Shown: one piece after another, positions 59,882 to 64,000 of the stretch
Layout: each line of letters begins with the position of its first letter
How positions within the stretch are numbered: position 1 is the stretch's first letter
Assembly: GCA_014904845.1 (NCBI GenBank)
Contig: MU119202.1
Location: 124,001 to 188,000 of the forward strand
From: Acephala macrosclerotiorum
Taxonomy: Eukaryota; Ascomycota; Leotiomycetes; Helotiales; Mollisiaceae
Length of the DNA stretch: 64,000 bases
Direction of reading: 5' to 3'
The notes under the pieces: generated by a model
Seen by the model: only the letters and a program-made list of their open reading frames with translations
What the model was told of the DNA's origin: nothing
Database searches by the model: none
Made by a program: the position numbers and the translations under genes

Positions 59882-60399
59882 GATGCACAAAAAATGCCCT
59901 AAAAAAGTACATAATGACATTAGATTCGTTCTTTGCCTTTTTTTTTTCTTTCGGGTTTCGATATCTAGATTTTGCTAGCATTAGAAAAGCGGGAAAGTAA
60001 TTTCACCACTACTTTCCGGAGGTCATCTTCAACTCATTGTTGATCTCAACCACACTGTCTCGACGGATAAATATCTAGAAAAGACTCAATCATCTTGCTC
60101 TTAAGTAATATTAAAATCAGGATAGGACTTCCAAAGGCTTTGCTTGTTTCAACGACAAGCCGAACACTCAAGACTGGATATACTAGAGCAATCTAGATTA
60201 AATCGAACGAACATTTATCTTAGAATTCATATTGAACGTCAAAGCTGAGACAATGTATTCGTGTCAAATCCAAACCTTCCTTTCTGCTACATGTTACTTG
60301 AATAAAGCCTTTCCTGCTGCTACTCAATCTCCGGATCACTGCACTTACCATCTATCTTCAACATATACAAGTACGGTCTGCCTGTATGCTTTTCTAGGC
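59882..60399. other. Convergent 3' intergenic region
   Basis: Between the 3' ends of the T-protein gene and the minus-strand dehydrogenase. Contains a T-rich run near 59938-59950; no gene. Confidence 0.6.
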
Positions 60400-61468
60400 T
60401 CAAGGCCACCCAACCAATCCCAATGTCAAAGCAGGACCAGCAGTAATCTCTTTCTTCCTTGCCTTCAACTCATCCACATCCCAATTTGCCCAAACCAACT
60501 TCCCATGCAAAAAGTCCGCCTCAGGACTCGCAGCCCAAACCATAAAGTCACCTGGCAACTTCGCTATCACTTCCGTCAGTCTTTGCCTCTCTAGTGACAG
60601 CAGGAAGAAGAAATTTGAAAGGGAGAAAAAAACTAACCATCATCAAAAGGCATCACCAACCCCGCCTCCCCCGCCCTCTTCCCTTGAACCGTATCATGCA
60701 CCCCCGGATGCACACTCACAACCTTAACGCCCTTCTCCTTCAACTCAACAGCCAAATACTCCATCATCTTTGCCCCGGCAATCTTACTCGCTATATAAGC
60801 CGAAATCGAGACTGGCATACCTGGCATATGAACACCCGCAGATGTGACATGGATCAATACTGCTTCTTTATTGGCGGTGCGGTTGGCAAGGAAGGCTTGG
60901 GTTAGGATTAGGTTGCCTTTGAGATTAATCTCCATTCCAGAAAAATATTCAGAGATGGAGAAGGTGGAGATTGGTTCCGGGGTAGGCAGGTAGGCAGCGT
61001 TTTGGACCAAGATATCGATTCCACCGAATTGGTGTTTCATGGATGAGAATGCGGTGTCGACAGTGGGTTTGTCCGTGATGTCGGCGACGAAAGTCACCAC
61101 TTCAGTTTTCGGATACTGCTCTTTGATCTGACTCTTGACGGCTTGGAGGTTGGAGGCAATTCTACCGAGGAGGGCGATGGCGTGAGAGCCGGAGGCGGCG
61201 AAGGAGAGTGCGATTGAAGCTCCAACTGTGATGATAGTGTTAATGTGGCGTTTGAGGGAAAGAACACTATTTGAGGGGATGAGACAAAATAAGACAGGCC
61301 TCAGCATTGCAACATCAGCCGACAAGGTGAAGGGGAGGAATACTTACTACCAGATCCACCGCCTGTGATAAAAACGACCTTACCAGAGGTGGAGAGAGAA
61401 GGGAGGGTCGGCGAGATGGCAGGGTAGGAGGAGGTATGGTAAGTTTTTGTATAAGAAGGGAGTTCCAT
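60400..61468 (-). CDS. Short-chain dehydrogenase/reductase
   Basis: Exons 61468..61348, 61225..60638 and 60569..60400, 292 aa. Cofactor motif TGGGSGIG (Rossmann turn), structural NAA in VQNAAYLPTP, catalytic Ser of VTSAGVHMPGM and the Tyr-X3-Lys pair in SAYIASKIAGAK: a classical SDR using NAD(P)H. Start at the ATG at 61468; an in-frame TTG upstream is ignored. The intron 1 donor was placed at GTAAGT so that GSGIGASIAL is restored. Cytosolic; substrate unknown. It lies more than 30 kb from the PKS, so no link to that cluster is implied. Confidence 0.9.
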
Positions 61469-62084
61469 TGTGTTTTCTAAGTGACTCAAGTCTGAATGTA
61501 GGTAACTAAGCTACTTCGAGAATAGGGTTGCTGTCAAGAAGAATATTGGAATGATGGAGAGAGACTTTCATGAGAACATTGTCTACACTTATACTTCAAG
61601 AATTTGGACTTGATACTGAATTTCAAGTGCTCTGCTCAACTCAAACGTTCCGCAACCTGACAAAGCTCGGAGATATGTCTCAGAGCTTTCGAGCAGTAAT
61701 TCCGCATTACAGTGTGTACTAAGCATCCAACTTTAGATGAGAACATGGGATGAAAGTCGCTACCCCTGATTTGGAAGCGCGCTTGCTTACCCAACGAATG
61801 AGCGTGGAGTGCGGCCCCTTTCCGTTGCTGACAAAATACATCCAGTCACGTGCGACACAACTTCCAGAAGATTGAGAACTGCAAGAAGCAACATTGCTTG
61901 CTTGCTATAGAATTGAGATCTTTTGATCGAGGTATCTTATTAACTGTACACGTAAGAAACGACTTTTTTCCAGACCAAAGACTCCACGCAATGCTTGGAA
62001 AATGCACTTCCATCCTTGTGGAAGCTCAACACACTCCAACCCTCTGCTGTTGTCCATACACGCATACAAACATAAGTATACAAA
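61469..62084. other. Intergenic region
   Basis: Upstream of the dehydrogenase and downstream of the SulP transporter; no coding feature seen. Confidence 0.6.
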
Positions 62085-64000
62085 TCAACCAGCCGTTGTC
62101 AAAACATAAGATGTGATGTTCGTCATCCTCTCGCTGGTGAGTTTCAACGAGATTCGAAGTAACTCCTGCGCTACATCAGGCTCACTCGTTTGTAGTCGCT
62201 CCCAATTGTCGCGATCCATGAGCCATGTCACGCAATCACGCTCAGCGTGTACCACTGCAGTTCGTTCCGTTTCGGAGAAGAATGGCAGTTCTCCGCAAGT
62301 CGTCCCTGCAACAATGCTCTCGAAGTATCGGCCCTGTGGCAGCTCGTAGTCTGCACGGAGGATGCCTTGTTCCACTAGATAGAAGCCGTCGGCCGAGTCG
62401 CCAGTTTTGAAAAGGATTGTGCCTGCAAGATACTCTTTCCTGGTGAAGAAAGGCACTGCTCGGAACCAGAAATCTTCGTTCTTGTCTGTGAGACCTTGGA
62501 AGGTCTGCAATATCAACCGAAGCGGCTCTTTGAAATTGTTGTACCGCGACTCTGGAGGACCTTCATCCAAGGCAGTCCTAGCAACTCGATGCAGCTGATT
62601 GCGGCGCGGAGAGCTAAACTGCGTATCGAGGGTGTGCGAAACCACCTTCCCCTGACCAGGAACCTCGAGATGGGCCGTTGGAGCGTTTCGGCTTGTGTGG
62701 GCTTCTTTGCTGGCGTAGAATGTCTTCAAGAGTTCGTTCTCGCAGCTCTCGAGCGCCGAGTTGAGATCCACAAATATCTTAACTTCGTTGCCATCTTGAC
62801 CTAGACCCACGGCTCGCAGAGTTTGGGGCATCGGTCCTTCCTCGTCGACACCGCTCATGACTAGCGTCACGCCTCTTTTGCTAAAAAGCCTATTGAGCCG
62901 GTTGAATGCTTCCGCGGCCGAGTAGTCAACTCCAGTGACATGTGCAAGGTCGAAGACCAAGAAGCGTATTGGTCGTTCGTAGAATGCCTCATCCTCGATC
63001 AGTCCTCGAATTCGCTCTTCCACACTGACAATGGTACCAAAGAAAAGGTAGCCTGCGAGTTTCGTAACATGGATTTGCGAGCCAACATCACGCAGATACC
63101 TGTACTGAACGGGATTTCTGCGAACAGTTGACCCAGCAATCTCTCCGGAGTAAGATGCTCGTACTGCTGGGATTCTTGATGTTTGGAAGACGAGGGAAAT
63201 GAAGGCTAGGAGGATGCCGACGCCAATGCCGACAACAAAATCGTGGATGCCCATGATAAGCACTATCGCAACAACCTGTAATGGTTAGCCTTTTTTTTTG
63301 CTTCAAGCGATTTGACAGATAACTTACTGTCCAGTATTCCAAGCGTTTGAGCTTCTTCCAAGGTGCTAAAAGTGCTTCCATTAAAAGCTCAAACCCCAAG
63401 ATAAAGATCAGAACGCCCACCATCATTCGTGGAATGAATCCTATGATGGCGGGACCAATGATCATTATACCAAACGTCGATATAGCAAGAAGTATGCCTG
63501 CCAGGCGGCTGTTACCACCACTTTTTATGAACAGAACACTGTTGGTGTAAACCAAATAGTTCTGGATGCTGCCTACGAATCCAGAGAGCGCATTTGACAC
63601 GCCGTGGGCGATGAGCTCTCTATCGAGGTTCAAGTTGTCTTCTCCAATGTTGAAAGCAAGAGCAGGAACGTTTATTGGCACGTGTAAGACTCCAAAGAAT
63701 GTCAGGGCAAACATAGTCGGGATCGTCTCCGCTACCGCACCCCAGTGAACAAGTTTGAAATCTGTCAATGTTAGTTGAATGTGGAGCATGCGGGCAAGAT
63801 ACCTTACCATATAGAGTATAGAAATACCACCATGGCTCACCAGCATCTGGGGCATCGAAGATCCAACCAATTTCCCGCAGATTACCAATGTCCAGCTGGT
63901 CAAGTGATGTTACAAAGAAGTAAAAGATTGCTGGGATAGTCAAAATATACGCAGGAAGATAGTACTTCGACGTGATTTTCGTTTGCGACCAATAGAGGAA
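62085..64000 (-). CDS. SulP-family transporter with STAS and cyclic-nucleotide-binding-like domains, 5' partial
   Basis: Exons >64000..63808, 63761..63328 and 63275..62085; the N-terminal part lies beyond the right edge. What is visible: transmembrane helices of the SulP core ([79 protein letters not shown]), a STAS domain ([33 protein letters not shown]), and a C-terminal cNMP-binding fold ([41 protein letters not shown]). The same order occurs in yeast Vsb1/YGR125W, a vacuolar-membrane protein tied to basic amino acid storage; a vacuolar role here is inferred. Sulfate permeases proper lack the cNMP part. Confidence 0.88.

Noticed and set aside
60400..61468. Short-chain dehydrogenase as a PKS tailoring enzyme
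   Set aside because: More than 30 kb away within housekeeping genes; family alone is not evidence.
1..64000. CRISPR arrays, bacterial operons or phage genes
   Set aside because: Intron structure and gene content are plainly eukaryotic; no regularly spaced direct repeats seen.

Overview
The window reads as nuclear DNA of a filamentous ascomycete (Pezizomycotina). Genes are split by many short introns of about 50 nt with GT-AG ends and CTAAC/CTAAT-like branch sites. The content is typical of moulds: a highly reducing polyketide synthase (HR-PKS), several MFS transporters, P450s, a Zn(II)2Cys6 factor and a chitin deacetylase with chitin-binding modules, alongside single-copy housekeeping genes. 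A Leotiomycete is my guess and is not proven by the sequence. Splice sites were chosen by eye so that reading phase and family motifs stay continuous; no transcript data were available.

Layout. 1-7.3 kb: an alpha/beta hydrolase entering from the left edge, a membrane-anchored Grx6/7-type glutaredoxin, and a DHA1 drug transporter. 7.7-11.3 kb (minus strand): a DAL5-type transporter that carries two frameshifts within one exon, and a small MYND-finger protein. 12.5-27.9 kb: a biosynthetic island made of an alpha/beta hydrolase, a complete HR-PKS (KS-AT-DH-cMT-ER-KR-ACP, nine exons, about 2507 aa) and two convergent P450s. A 283-bp MITE with perfect 33-bp terminal inverted repeats lies between the PKS and the first P450. 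27.9-30.3 kb is apparently empty, followed by another DHA1 transporter (30.3-32.3 kb) and a chitin deacetylase with three CBM18 modules (33.5-35.2 kb). 35.8-37.1 kb holds a degenerate, unrecognised gene.

From 38 kb the window is mostly housekeeping: casein kinase 2 beta (with a possible second first exon), the Rab6-GEF subunit RIC1, the THO-complex protein TEX1, a Zn2Cys6 transcription factor, mitochondrial ribosomal protein L2, B-type cyclin, V-ATPase subunit H, the glycine-cleavage T protein, a short-chain dehydrogenase, and the C-terminal part of a SulP-STAS-cNMP transporter cut by the right edge.

Working together: the PKS would build a reduced, alpha-methylated chain. It has no release domain, so the adjacent hydrolase is the obvious candidate for product release or hydrolysis. 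The two P450s could oxidise the product, and one or more of the flanking MFS pumps could export it. No pathway-specific regulator is visible inside the island; the Zn2Cys6 gene lies about 19 kb away among housekeeping genes.
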